Shown piece by piece: positions 34,891-43,510 of a stretch of 64,000 nt of DNA (position 1 is the first letter of the stretch; each line of letters starts with the position of its first letter). The position numbers and the translations under genes were made by a program. The stretch is from NCBI GenBank assembly GCA_964368985.1, contig CAYJDW010000005.1:1-64000 (forward strand), read 5' to 3'. The notes beneath the pieces are model-generated. The model had not been told where the DNA came from. It searched no databases and worked only from the letters and a program-made list of their open reading frames with translations. This stretch comes from G023898405 sp964368985 (GTDB lineage Bacteria; Myxococcota; UBA727; JABDBI01).

Positions 34891-34942
34891 GAGAAAAACC
34901 CGCGTTGCAATTTAAAGAAAGCGATCAAGCCCAAACATTAAA

Positions 34943-35287
34943 CTATTTGATCGAGTCAACCACAGCTTTGAAGCCTGGTGCATCAAAACAAGCTAGTTCA
35001 GCCAATACACGGCGATCAAGAGCAATACTATGCTTCTTCAGTCCACCGATAAAGGCACTGTAGCTCAAACCATGTTCACGCACAGCGGCATTGATCCGGG
35101 CGATCCATAGTTGACGAAACTCACGTTTCTTTTGTTTACGATCGCGGAAAGCGAAAGCCAAACCACGGTTTACCGTTTGATTAGCTAACTTGAATAAACG
35201 ACTTTTCTTGCCGTAATAACCGCTTGCTCTCTTCAATACTCTTTTGTGACGACGGCGTGTGACCACACCACTTTTTACGCGAGCCAT
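34943..35287 (-). CDS. rplT: Ribosomal protein L20
   Basis: 114-aa 50S subunit assembly protein. MARVKSGVVTRRRHKRVLKRASGYYG-type start (basic N-terminal extension reaching into 23S rRNA) and RQLWIARINAAVREHGLSYS are hallmark. In E. coli L20 represses its own operon; no obvious operator-like fold could be assigned here. Confidence 0.98.
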   Translation of the reverse strand: MARVKSGVVTRRRHKRVLKRASGYYGKKSRLFKLANQTVNRGLAFAFRDRKQKKREFRQLWIARINAAVREHGLSYSAFIGGLKKHSIALDRRVLAELACFDAPGFKAVVDSIK

Positions 35288-35310
35288 AATTAACCTCTAT
35301 AAATGTATTC

Positions 35311-35538
35311 TTAAACGGCCAGTGCCCTAATAACTAAGCCTGCGTCGCCAGAGGTCATAATACCGGCTTTGCGCAGATTTCGTTTGCGTTTACGATTTTT
35401 ATTGGACATTCCGTGCCTAAGATTTTTCTTCTTAAACTTTACTAAGCCTGTGCCAGTCAGAGAAAAACGCTTCTTAGCTGCGCGGCTACTTTTCATCTTG
35501 GGTTTGTTCAAACCACGAGCTTTATTACATCCTGCCAT
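35311..35538 (-). CDS. rpmI: Ribosomal protein L35
   Basis: 75 aa, very basic: KPKMKSSRAAKKRFSLTGTG then NLRHGMSNKNRKRKRNLRK. About ten residues longer than usual at the N-terminus (MAGCNKARGLN). It lies 23 bases before rplT. Confidence 0.96.
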   Translation of the reverse strand: MAGCNKARGLNKPKMKSSRAAKKRFSLTGTGLVKFKKKNLRHGMSNKNRKRKRNLRKAGIMTSGDAGLVIRALAV

Positions 35539-35643
35539 GGATCTTATTCCTTATATTCCCTAAACTAGTGAAAAACTGGGGGTTACGCAGCTGATATATA
35601 TATTTCCCTGCATGCGCAATACCGACTCTAGAAATTTGCGAGT

Positions 35644-36243
35644 TTAAGCAGCCTTCTTAGTGCCACCGCGCCCAGGGGCCACGATCATTACCATTTGACG
35701 CCCTTCAAGCCGTGGATTCTGCTCAATGAGAGCTTCTTCCCCTAAAGCTTGAATGACCCGATTGAGCATCTCTCGGCCCACTTCTGGGTGAACAATCTCA
35801 CGCCCTCGAAACATCACCGTGACTTTACCCTTGTCACCTTTTTCCAAAAAACGCTTGAGGTTTTTAACCTTTACTTCGAAATCATGATCGCCAGTTTTTG
35901 GTCTAAACTTGACTTCTTTCAGCTCAATTTGCTGCTGCTTTTTCTTGGATTCGGCCATCTTACGGCTTTGTTCATACTTATATTTGCCATAATCCATGAT
36001 CTTGCAAACCGGCGGTTTTGCCCGTGGCTGCACTTCAACCAAATCAAGATTAGCCAGTTCAGCTCTTCTAAGCGCCTGCAATGTTGGCATAATTCCGAGC
36101 TGCTCGCCATCTTCACCGATCACCCGAATTTCAGGCACTCTGATGCGACGATTGACTCTGGGTTCATCAAAGCGTTCTTTGCTTCCGCCTCGTTGGCCTT
36201 GCTGTGATGAAAAATCTCCTCCACTCGGATTCGACATGCTCAT
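35644..36243 (-). CDS. infC: Translation initiation factor IF-3
   Basis: 199 aa from the ATG at 36243, which has GGAG 6 bases upstream; an ATG 18 bases earlier has no ribosome site. A Gly/Ser/Gln-rich N-terminal extension of about 25 residues precedes RVNRRIRVPEIRVIGEDGEQLG. N-domain, linker (KKKQQQIELKEVKFRP) and C-domain (MFRGREIVHPEVGREML) are all present. It starts with ATG, not the AUU/AUC codon used for autoregulation in E. coli. Confidence 0.97.
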   Translation of the reverse strand: MSMSNPSGGDFSSQQGQRGGSKERFDEPRVNRRIRVPEIRVIGEDGEQLGIMPTLQALRRAELANLDLVEVQPRAKPPVCKIMDYGKYKYEQSRKMAESKKKQQQIELKEVKFRPKTGDHDFEVKVKNLKRFLEKGDKGKVTVMFRGREIVHPEVGREMLNRVIQALGEEALIEQNPRLEGRQMVMIVAPGRGGTKKAA

Positions 36244-36338
36244 TCTTTCTCCATAAAACATTGTTGACGCATATACTTTAAGCTAAAACTATCGCCTAAC
36301 TCTCTAGCCCACGTTTGGCCTTGGCAATGGGGCTAGCC

Positions 36339-38618
36339 TTAAAACTTTGCGCTGGTAGGGGGCTCGCATTCAAGCTTAATCGTGCTCACCAAATCGGCCA
36401 GCGCGAAAAAACCCTTGTCTTCTTGGGACCTTAGGCGCAAGGTTGCGCCCAATTCACTCACTTCTTTGTCACCGATTACCACCATCATGGGTATTTTATC
36501 CATTTGGGCATCGCGAATTTTTGCTCCTAATTTATCATGACTTTCCTTAAAATCAGCCCTAATACCTGCATCCTTCAAGGCCCTGAGCACAGTAAAAGCA
36601 TGTTCATTATGGCGATCACTCACCGTCACGATTCTCACCTGCTCTGGCGCAAGCCATGCCGGAAAAGCACCCGCATAATGCTCGATCAAAATACCAATGA
36701 AGCGCTCAATGCTGCCGAATAATGCGCGATGTAACATAACCGGACGCTCTTTCTCGCCGCTATTATTGATAAAATTCAAATCAAAGCGTTCAGGATTATT
36801 AAAATCGAGCTGCACTGTTGAGCATTGCCACATACGATTAAGGCAATCTTTAAGTTTAATATCGATTTTAGGGCCATAAAAAGCGCCCCCGCCCTCATCC
36901 ACCTTAAACTCAAGTCCAGTGCGCGCGACTGCGGCCTTGAGACTGCTTTCTGCTCGCTCCCAGTTGCTGAGCTCGCCGACATATTTTTCAGGACGAGTTG
37001 AGATATTCACTTCGAAATCACTAAACCCAAAGGCTTTGAGCATGCTCAAAACAAATACCAACACCCGATCAAGCTCGTCATCCAATTGATCCCAGCGACA
37101 AAAGAGATGGGCATCATCTTGAGTAAAGCCGCGCACGCGCATGAGACCGTGTAATACCCCAGCCATTTCGTAGCGGTAAACCGTACCAAATTCTGCAAGA
37201 CGTATGGGCAAATCGCGATAACTGCGTGGCTTAAACTTGTACATCAAAGCATGAAAAGGGCAGTTCATCGGCTTTAATATGTATTCATTACCGTCGATAT
37301 TCATGGGGGCAAACATCGAGTCTTGATAAAAACCCAAATGCCCAGAAATGCGCCACAGATCACTTTTTGCGATGTGGGGCGAATAGACCATGTCATAGCC
37401 ATTATCAAAATGGCGTTTGCGCGCAAAATCTTCCACCAGTGATCTTAGACGCCCGCCCTCCGGCAGCCACATGACGAGCCCTGGCCCGATTTCTTCCTGG
37501 GCGTGGGTTTCAAAGTGAGATTTCACTTCATGCCCATGGGATGCTTGATTAAAAGCGGCCACCAAATCCATGACATCTTTTCGAGCGCTGGCATCGCCGA
37601 GGCAGGCAAATATTCTTAAATCGGCCACGGCTTTTTCGGGATGATCATCGCTCGGCACCATATTCATGCCCTTGAGCGCCAAAGCCTTGCTCGGCAATTT
37701 TTCTTGGATAGCACTTAATAGCTCTTCAAGCTTGGCCACTACATCATTTACATGACTTTCAGCCGCAAGCTTTCGCGACAAGTTAACCACCAAGCGCGCT
37801 TCACTCGTTATGGCTTTTCCGTCATTCCACGAATTGAATTTTTCCGACACGAAAAATAGACCATGGCGGGGTCCGAGTTTACGGTGATCGCGCCGTTTCG
37901 CTTCTTCAATGCGAAACAAATATTCTTCCAGTTCAACCGGATTAGAAAAAGCCACACCACTGATACGCTGCAGCATTTCGCGACTTGAATCGCCTCGCCA
38001 ATAACTGCCAGAAACACCTAATATTTTAAAAGCCTTGATGAAGCTTGAGCTCGGCAAATGGGGCCCGCGGCACAGGTCAGTAAAGTGCGCGCTTTCATAA
38101 AGCGTAACTTGGTCCCCTTCGATCCAATCAAGAATCTCAGGCTTATATTTTTGCCCCAAGGCCTGAAAAAGCTTTTTAGCTTCGCTTTTTGATTGCCAGC
38201 TTTTCTTAAAAGAAATGCCTTCTTTGATAAGCCCTGCCATTTTCTTTTCAATATTCGCTAAATCTTCTTCCGAAAAAGGTCGACCAATATCGAAATCATA
38301 ATAAAAACCCTCAGCGTGGCTCTTAGGTCCCATACTCACTTGAGCGCCGGGAAAAAGCTCCACCACGGCGGCCGCCAAAACATGCTCGCAGCTGTGACTG
38401 ATCACTTCGTGGGCTTCTTTGCTCTTCGCATCGAGCAATACTACTTGATCGCCATCCTTCAGCGGATCAGCCAAATCTTGTAGCTGCCCATTTACAAGGG
38501 CCACGACGATTCTTTTAGCAAGTTGAGGAGAAATATTCTGCGCCAAATCCATAGCGGAGGCGCCTTTGGGCAATTTTCGTTCGCTGCCATCAGGAAGTTT
38601 TATGAGAATTTCGGACAT
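36339..38618 (-). CDS. thrS: Threonyl-tRNA synthetase with a central insertion
   Basis: 759 aa from the ATG at 38618 (GGGGAT 6 bases upstream); family length is about 640. TGS domain (1-64), editing domain with HSCEH (75-79) and DLCRGPH (181-187), then, after RRDHRKLGPRHGLFF, an insertion of about 118 residues (257-374), and the class II core with MNCPFH, TQDDAHLFC and MLHRALFGSIERF (zinc and active site), and the anticodon-binding domain. The insertion contains helices and an LRIFACLGDASARKDVMDLV segment; its role is unknown. The tRNA-Val terminator lies just before its ribosome site. Confidence 0.97.
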   Translation of the reverse strand: MSEILIKLPDGSERKLPKGASAMDLAQNISPQLAKRIVVALVNGQLQDLADPLKDGDQVVLLDAKSKEAHEVISHSCEHVLAAAVVELFPGAQVSMGPKSHAEGFYYDFDIGRPFSEEDLANIEKKMAGLIKEGISFKKSWQSKSEAKKLFQALGQKYKPEILDWIEGDQVTLYESAHFTDLCRGPHLPSSSFIKAFKILGVSGSYWRGDSSREMLQRISGVAFSNPVELEEYLFRIEEAKRRDHRKLGPRHGLFFVSEKFNSWNDGKAITSEARLVVNLSRKLAAESHVNDVVAKLEELLSAIQEKLPSKALALKGMNMVPSDDHPEKAVADLRIFACLGDASARKDVMDLVAAFNQASHGHEVKSHFETHAQEEIGPGLVMWLPEGGRLRSLVEDFARKRHFDNGYDMVYSPHIAKSDLWRISGHLGFYQDSMFAPMNIDGNEYILKPMNCPFHALMYKFKPRSYRDLPIRLAEFGTVYRYEMAGVLHGLMRVRGFTQDDAHLFCRWDQLDDELDRVLVFVLSMLKAFGFSDFEVNISTRPEKYVGELSNWERAESSLKAAVARTGLEFKVDEGGGAFYGPKIDIKLKDCLNRMWQCSTVQLDFNNPERFDLNFINNSGEKERPVMLHRALFGSIERFIGILIEHYAGAFPAWLAPEQVRIVTVSDRHNEHAFTVLRALKDAGIRADFKESHDKLGAKIRDAQMDKIPMMVVIGDKEVSELGATLRLRSQEDKGFFALADLVSTIKLECEPPTSAKF

Positions 38619-38631
38619 AAGTATCCCCAAT

Positions 38632-38656
38632 AAAAAAAGCTCCGCGAAGGCGGAGC
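38632..38656 (-). terminator. Rho-independent terminator of tRNA-Val
   Basis: Stem GCTCCGC (38639-38645) with GCGGAGC (38650-38656), loop of 4, then seven T on the minus strand (complement of 38632-38638). It sits within 15 bases of the thrS start, so thrS transcription must read through it or start here. Confidence 0.85.
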
Positions 38657-38666
38657 GAATACATTT

Positions 38667-38741
38667 TGGTAGGCACGGCAGGTTTCGAACCAGCGACCTC
38701 TTCCATGTCAAGGAAGCGCTCTACCCCTGAGCTACGCGCCT
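38667..38741 (-). tRNA. tRNA-Val (anticodon GAC)
   Basis: 75 nt including an encoded CCA. Acceptor stem AGGCGCG with CGTGCCT, D-arm TAGCTCAGGGGTAGAGC, anticodon stem CTTCC/GGAAG with loop TTGACAT, and T-arm GGTTCGAAACC. The anticodon GAC reads valine codons GUC and GUU. Confidence 0.95.
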
Positions 38742-38757
38742 AAAACCTAGGTACCCC

Positions 38758-38787
38758 TAGATAGTCAGGTTAGGATTTTACTGTCAA
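38758..38787 (-). promoter_or_regulatory. tRNA-Val promoter
   Basis: On the minus strand TTGACA (38782-38787) and TATCTA (38758-38763) are 18 bases apart; the tRNA starts 17 bases further on. A G/C-rich stretch follows the -10 box. Confidence 0.7.
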
Positions 38788-38798
38788 TAAAGTGCTCC

Positions 38799-39335
38799 CT
38801 AGTTTTTCTGCGAAGCCCCTTCGGTCTCACCCAAAAATAATCCACAAGAAGCGCATTCACCTTGATTGAGAGCGCCATGTTCACCACAGGCGGGGCAGGA
38901 TATTTCCTGATCATTTAAATCAATAGTGCCAGGGACAAAGTGCCCCTGCCCTTCTTTGGCAACTTGGGCAAGAAACTGTCCCTCCAAGGCGAGTTTACAA
39001 GCTCCGATATCACTTTCTCGGATCAAAACCATGTATTTTACCGCGCAGCCGCCACCTTTATTAGACCCGTGATCATCGCAGCCCAAATTAACCGGAAAAA
39101 CCGCCGAAGATATTTGAGCATTTTTTAAAACTTTTTCCATCTCGCGACATTGCACCAAACCACCTTCCACTAAAGGCACCGTCACTTCGCGCAGCAATTC
39201 CTCTTTGGATAATAGTTTCCCTGATGTGTGAGGCCTCATCTGAGCTTCTTCAGCACTCATTAGGGTTTCTTTGCAGGAATAGCAAAGTTCAATATGGTCT
39301 AAATATTCTTCACGGCAGCTGGGGCAGATTTTCAT
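38799..39335 (-). CDS. Zinc-ribbon protein with DUF2007-like domain
   Basis: 178 aa, cytoplasmic. N-terminal zinc ribbon CPSCREEYLDHIELCYSCKE and C-terminal one CPACGEHGALNQGECASC frame a central segment (about 52-125) resembling the DUF2007 'putative signal-transducing' domain: VPLVEGGLVQCREMEKVLKNAQI, then VKYMVLIRESDIGACKLAL. Function unknown. It lies next to the tRNA-Val promoter. Confidence 0.75.
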   Translation of the reverse strand: MKICPSCREEYLDHIELCYSCKETLMSAEEAQMRPHTSGKLLSKEELLREVTVPLVEGGLVQCREMEKVLKNAQISSAVFPVNLGCDDHGSNKGGGCAVKYMVLIRESDIGACKLALEGQFLAQVAKEGQGHFVPGTIDLNDQEISCPACGEHGALNQGECASCGLFLGETEGASQKN

Positions 39336-39389
39336 TGGCTTTTCCTAAAGTAAAAAACGGGATCAGGGCAATATTGGGTAATAAATCAA

Positions 39390-39728
39390 CTAAGTGAGGG
39401 GGCAAATTTTAGCACTAATAATCATCTCACTATCTAAAGGTTCACCAATACTCACTAAAACCACGTCATTATGAAGATTCAACAGTGCACGATAACGTTG
39501 AGTATCAGCCATTTGCAAACAAATATTCAGTGTTCTTTTTAAGCGTAATATATCGAGTAAGGCTGAATCATTGTGGATGCTTAGCTCATAAGCTTCGCTA
39601 TGAATAGCAGGCCTCAGATACGCATAATAGCGAAGTGCTTCGTCGCTTTGCCCGAGTTCAAGCAATACGGGACTTTGGCCATCGAGCCTTAAAACAGACT
39701 GGGGGCAAAAATTAATTGGCTGCTTCAT
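39390..39728 (-). CDS. Hypothetical protein downstream of mevalonate kinase
   Basis: 112 aa from the ATG with GGAG 6 bases upstream, one base after the kinase stop codon, so the two are coupled. Two short Leu-rich beta stretches (SVLRLDGQSPVLLELGQ, DVVLVSIGEPLDSEMIISAKI) and no signal peptide. No family recognised. Confidence 0.65.
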   Translation of the reverse strand: MKQPINFCPQSVLRLDGQSPVLLELGQSDEALRYYAYLRPAIHSEAYELSIHNDSALLDILRLKRTLNICLQMADTQRYRALLNLHNDVVLVSIGEPLDSEMIISAKICPLT

Positions 39729-39729
39729 T

Positions 39730-40734
39730 TCATTCTCCACATTCAAGTTCAGCTAAGAGCGGCACTTTTGCGATTAAACTTTGGTAGCCGGCGGCTTTAA
39801 AAGCATTTAATAACTCAAGCTCATTTCCATCGGCCAAAGCGATTACCGCCCCGCCCCCGCCTGCACCCGTGAGTTTAGCACCAAGGGCACCGCGATCGCG
39901 GGCGATGGCGCATAATTTTTCAATTTCCGGCGTGGAAAGCGAGAGGCCATTTAAATAGCCCTGGGCAATGTTCATGAGTTCCCCGACTGCCGCTTTTTGG
40001 CCAGCAATCAAAGCTTGCTCCATCTCACTGGCTATCTCGTTCAGGCCGGAAAAAATCCGTTGATACACTTGTTCTTGGCGGCGTTTCCTGAGGCTAAGTT
40101 CTTTGACGGCATTTTTAGTCCCATCATGAGGTCCTGCAATACCAAGAACAAAAGTAATATCGCTTTTTAGGTTAATGGGCCTTATTTTAGGGCCCTGTTC
40201 GGTCCTCAGAAAAGCAATAACACGACCGCTCATCACCACCGCATGATCAATGCCTGAGGGCTGGCCATGAAAAATAGTTTCTAGAGCCATGACATGTTTT
40301 TCAAGCTCAAAAGCCGTGAGCGGCTTCGACAAAAAGCGATAAATGCCCTTGATCAAGGCCACACTCAACGAAGCGGAAGAGCCTAGGCCGCGGCCAGGAG
40401 GCAAAGACCCGTCCACCACCATGGCAAGCTCTTTAGCATCATCGCCAAAAACTTCTAACAAATAAAGTAAAGCACTCTTTAAAACCTGGGGACCTGGAGA
40501 ACGAGCATCCAAATAAGTATCACCCATAAAAAAGGGCCCTAAACCTCGCATCATAGGGCCAGATTGGGAGCCCGTTTTACTTTTTGGCAAGGGCATAACT
40601 GCAACCCGCACACCGCAATCTATGGGCATGGCAATAGCGGTGGCACCATAAACCACCGCATGCTCACCAACTAAAATTATTTTGCCGGGGGCATAGCTAA
40701 ACGCCACATCTGCTTGTTGTAGTTCACTTAACAT
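39730..40734 (-). CDS. mvk: Mevalonate kinase (GHMP kinase)
   Basis: ATP-dependent phosphorylation of mevalonate in isoprenoid synthesis. 334 aa from the ATG at 40734 (GGAG upstream; a GTG 15 bases earlier is possible). N-terminal APGKIILVGEHAVVYGATAIAMPI, the ATP-binding GSLPPGRGLGSSASLSVAL, the PSGIDHAVV block and the C-terminal GAKLTGAGGGGAVIAL are the GHMP motifs; the GEHAVVYG and PSGIDH residues favour mevalonate over homoserine or galactose. Together with the HMG-CoA reductase 1.5 kb away it indicates a mevalonate route. Confidence 0.9.
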   Translation of the reverse strand: MLSELQQADVAFSYAPGKIILVGEHAVVYGATAIAMPIDCGVRVAVMPLPKSKTGSQSGPMMRGLGPFFMGDTYLDARSPGPQVLKSALLYLLEVFGDDAKELAMVVDGSLPPGRGLGSSASLSVALIKGIYRFLSKPLTAFELEKHVMALETIFHGQPSGIDHAVVMSGRVIAFLRTEQGPKIRPINLKSDITFVLGIAGPHDGTKNAVKELSLRKRRQEQVYQRIFSGLNEIASEMEQALIAGQKAAVGELMNIAQGYLNGLSLSTPEIEKLCAIARDRGALGAKLTGAGGGGAVIALADGNELELLNAFKAAGYQSLIAKVPLLAELECGE

Positions 40735-41013
40735 GTGCTCGCACTCCACTCACGCTTGAGCGCTAAAACCAGCCATCTTGCTAAATTATTTTAGCGAAGT
40801 TTCATATGACCCTTCAGCAACTAATTTTTTTGAGTATTTCCCTTATATGCTCTAGGAACCATTTGGCTGGGATCCCAATGAGGAGCAAAAAAAATTCTCA
40901 TAAATCTTCCTATTGAATAAATAGGCTTCACTACATCAATTTTATTCGCATTAAAAGAAACACAAGAAAACATCAATCAACCCAACTAAAGCCCTATATT
41001 TTATATAAAATAT

Positions 41014-42150
41014 CTATTTCTGAGCATCACGCAAAAAAGCATCAAGCAGTGTAATAAGGGCTTTAGCAGGCATTAAACCTGCGATCTTTCGACCGTTGAT
41101 AAGCATAGTAGGCGCCGCTTCGATGTCAAAACCTTTAGTGCTTTCAACCAAAGCCATGACCGCCTTCTTAGTTTCCTCGTTAGAGAAACAATCGCTTATG
41201 CCTAAAACTTGGCTTTGATCCTTAAGCCATTGTTGGCTTAGCTGCATTTGATGATCATAAATTTCATCGTGCACCCTTTGGAAATCTTTGGCGCAATAAC
41301 TGAGACGAGCACTTTCGCAAGCAAAGGGATGCATGGCTGTTGAGACGCTCTGGTTGCATTCCGAATCAAGCGGAAAAAACAAATAACGTACGTTGAGAAG
41401 ACCCTGGTAGCGAGTGGAGACTTTTTGAATTTCTTCGCCTAAGATCTTACAAAAAGGGCACTGAAAATCAGAAAATAAGGTTATGCGTAAAGGCGCGTCA
41501 GCAAAATTTTCGGTCGCTTTGACGAGGGCATAGGAAAAATCTAGCTTGCTATCATCATAGATTTTCTCTTCTCGTATCTGGGTCACCCATTCAAGAAAAA
41601 TTTTATCTTGTTTTTTTATTCGCTCTTCGTTGTAGAGCCTGGTCCCAACCCCCATCACGACGACGGCCGCGCCATAAAGAGCAAGGAGTCTCAGGTCTGG
41701 TTTCGGCTTATGCGAACCGAAGAACAGGAATACGAGAACCAGAATCAAAGAAAGCACATAATAAATCGTGCAGCCTGGGCATAGGCCGTGCAAAAAAACT
41801 AGCGAATAAGCAAAAAGCACGACGCAACCTACGAGGTTCAGCCATGCTAAAAAGAAGTTGGTCGAGGCCACTTTTGGATTTTTAATAAAAACGCCCGCAA
41901 TAATAATCAGGCCAAAGATCAAGCCAAACAGCGCGGTAGGGACAGAAAAAATGTTGCTAAATCGCGAGAAAGCGGCACCATCACAGTTCCAAAAGCGTGA
42001 AATATCGCAGAAGGAGCCCATGCTTAAGCTTCGAGGAAAATGCACCGCAAAATAATGATCTGTAAGGTAGAGACTTATTCCAGCCATACAAATGCCAACG
42101 AGGGCAAGGAAAACTGGAAGATATTTATGCGCTTTTCTTCGGTCAGACAT
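41014..42150 (-). CDS. VKOR-DsbA fusion, disulphide-bond formation
   Basis: 378-aa inner-membrane protein. The first half has four or five transmembrane helices with the VKOR Cys pair (SFCDISRFWNC) and the CxxC quinone-side motif in LCPGCTIYY. The second half is a periplasmic thioredoxin-fold domain with SDFQCPFCKILG and the cis-Pro region AAPTMLINGRKIAG. One protein thus combines the DsbB-like and DsbA-like roles, handing electrons from substrate thiols to quinone. It interrupts the mevalonate pair. Start chosen at MSDRRK; a TTG 12 bases earlier is the only alternative. Confidence 0.92.
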   Translation of the reverse strand: MSDRRKAHKYLPVFLALVGICMAGISLYLTDHYFAVHFPRSLSMGSFCDISRFWNCDGAAFSRFSNIFSVPTALFGLIFGLIIIAGVFIKNPKVASTNFFLAWLNLVGCVVLFAYSLVFLHGLCPGCTIYYVLSLILVLVFLFFGSHKPKPDLRLLALYGAAVVVMGVGTRLYNEERIKKQDKIFLEWVTQIREEKIYDDSKLDFSYALVKATENFADAPLRITLFSDFQCPFCKILGEEIQKVSTRYQGLLNVRYLFFPLDSECNQSVSTAMHPFACESARLSYCAKDFQRVHDEIYDHQMQLSQQWLKDQSQVLGISDCFSNEETKKAVMALVESTKGFDIEAAPTMLINGRKIAGLMPAKALITLLDAFLRDAQK

Positions 42151-42274
42151 GGCTAATTCCAAAAATGTAGATCGATAGTGACTGGGAACGCTATTAAAAC
42201 TCGATGAAATACTCTTTTAACGAGCTTCGCTAGAATTATTTTGGCAGAGTTTGGGCTGTTTGAATAGCCATTGC

Positions 42275-43474
42275 TCATAGCTCCGCCAATTTCTTGTGAT
42301 GCAGCCGCATATGCCCTTTTTGAATGCCTTCGCTACTCAAAGCAAACAGTGCCGCGAGACACTGAGAAAGTCCCACGCTCACCATCACTGAAGCCAATTT
42401 TTGGCTGCTTTGGGCAAAGGGACCAAGAATTTTATGCGCCACTTTTACGCCACGATGAAGACCGCAATTGCCGCCCACCACGCCCACCGCAAGGGGCATA
42501 ACCAAATTCGCATGAAGAATCCGCGTGTCAGCGTCATAACTTAAATCAGTCAGCGCCCGATAATGCCCTCCTCGGGCCGCAAAGGCATGAGCACCGGCCT
42601 CAAGAGCACGAAAATCGCTGCCGGTAGCTATGGCCACCGCATCGACGCCATTCATGATTCCTTTGTTGTGCGTGCATGCCCGATAGGGATCGATCTCAGC
42701 AAGCGCGTGGCCAATCATAATTTTTTCAGCGATTTCATCACCAAAATCATGCCCTTGATCAGGACTTAAAAGCTGCACGGGCAGCGAGCAGCGTGCCCGT
42801 GCCAGGCGTTCATCACAAAGATTGGAGAGAATGCGAAGACACACTGAGGCACCCAATAAAAGCCTAAGCTTTTCCCCGAGGAGCTCCATCAAACGATTGA
42901 CTATATTGGCCCCCATGGCATCGACGACATTCACACGAGGCTCAATCAATAACATCGGCCCCATTTTTGGCGACGACAAGGTGCGGCAATCAATGCCAAT
43001 CACACCTCCCCCCCGCTTCACCATGTTTGGGCAGGATTGATTAAGAAAGTCGAGCAGATGGGCTTTATTCTCGAGAAATATACTTTGCGCTTTATCGATG
43101 TCGACCAAATTATAAAGCTGCACCTGGCCCTTGATAATGGGCGCATCAATTTCAGTATGGAAACCACCTGCTTTCGCGACAATTTTGGCCATTTTCGAAG
43201 CCGCGGCGACGATGCTCGGCTCTTCAGTCACGAAGGGCACCAACACGCTTTCATTATCAACAACAAAATTAGCCGCCACTGAGAAAGGCAAAGAAAAAGT
43301 CCCCACCACATTTTCACTCAAATGTTCCGCCTCACTGAGGCTTAAACCCTCATCCAAAGCGAAGATATCGCTAGGGCTGAGGGTATCGCAGCGCGCCTGT
43401 AAAACCTGGCGCCGCGCTTGAGGTGAAAGGGCAAAAAAGCCCGCTAATCTTGATTTATAGCTCTGATCGTCCAT
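42275..43474 (-). CDS. mvaA: Hydroxymethylglutaryl-CoA reductase, class II
   Basis: 399-aa enzyme converting HMG-CoA to mevalonate (or the reverse). Seen: catalytic Glu in VTEEPSIVAAAS, VDAMGANIVN, the NKGIMNGVDAVAIATGSD block (usually GND) and the catalytic His in GHMRLHHK near the C-terminus. Length and motifs match the soluble bacterial class II form. The next gene upstream on this strand is guaB, 36 bases away. Confidence 0.94.
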   Translation of the reverse strand: MDDQSYKSRLAGFFALSPQARRQVLQARCDTLSPSDIFALDEGLSLSEAEHLSENVVGTFSLPFSVAANFVVDNESVLVPFVTEEPSIVAAASKMAKIVAKAGGFHTEIDAPIIKGQVQLYNLVDIDKAQSIFLENKAHLLDFLNQSCPNMVKRGGGVIGIDCRTLSSPKMGPMLLIEPRVNVVDAMGANIVNRLMELLGEKLRLLLGASVCLRILSNLCDERLARARCSLPVQLLSPDQGHDFGDEIAEKIMIGHALAEIDPYRACTHNKGIMNGVDAVAIATGSDFRALEAGAHAFAARGGHYRALTDLSYDADTRILHANLVMPLAVGVVGGNCGLHRGVKVAHKILGPFAQSSQKLASVMVSVGLSQCLAALFALSSEGIQKGHMRLHHKKLAEL

Positions 43475-43510
43475 ACCAATGCCTTAAATGGCTAGGCGAT
43501 AATTTCAAGT

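Noticed and set aside
38619..38711. Longer thrS start at 38711
   Set aside because: It would overlap the tRNA-Val gene and its terminator; the ATG at 38618 has a good ribosome site and the family start.
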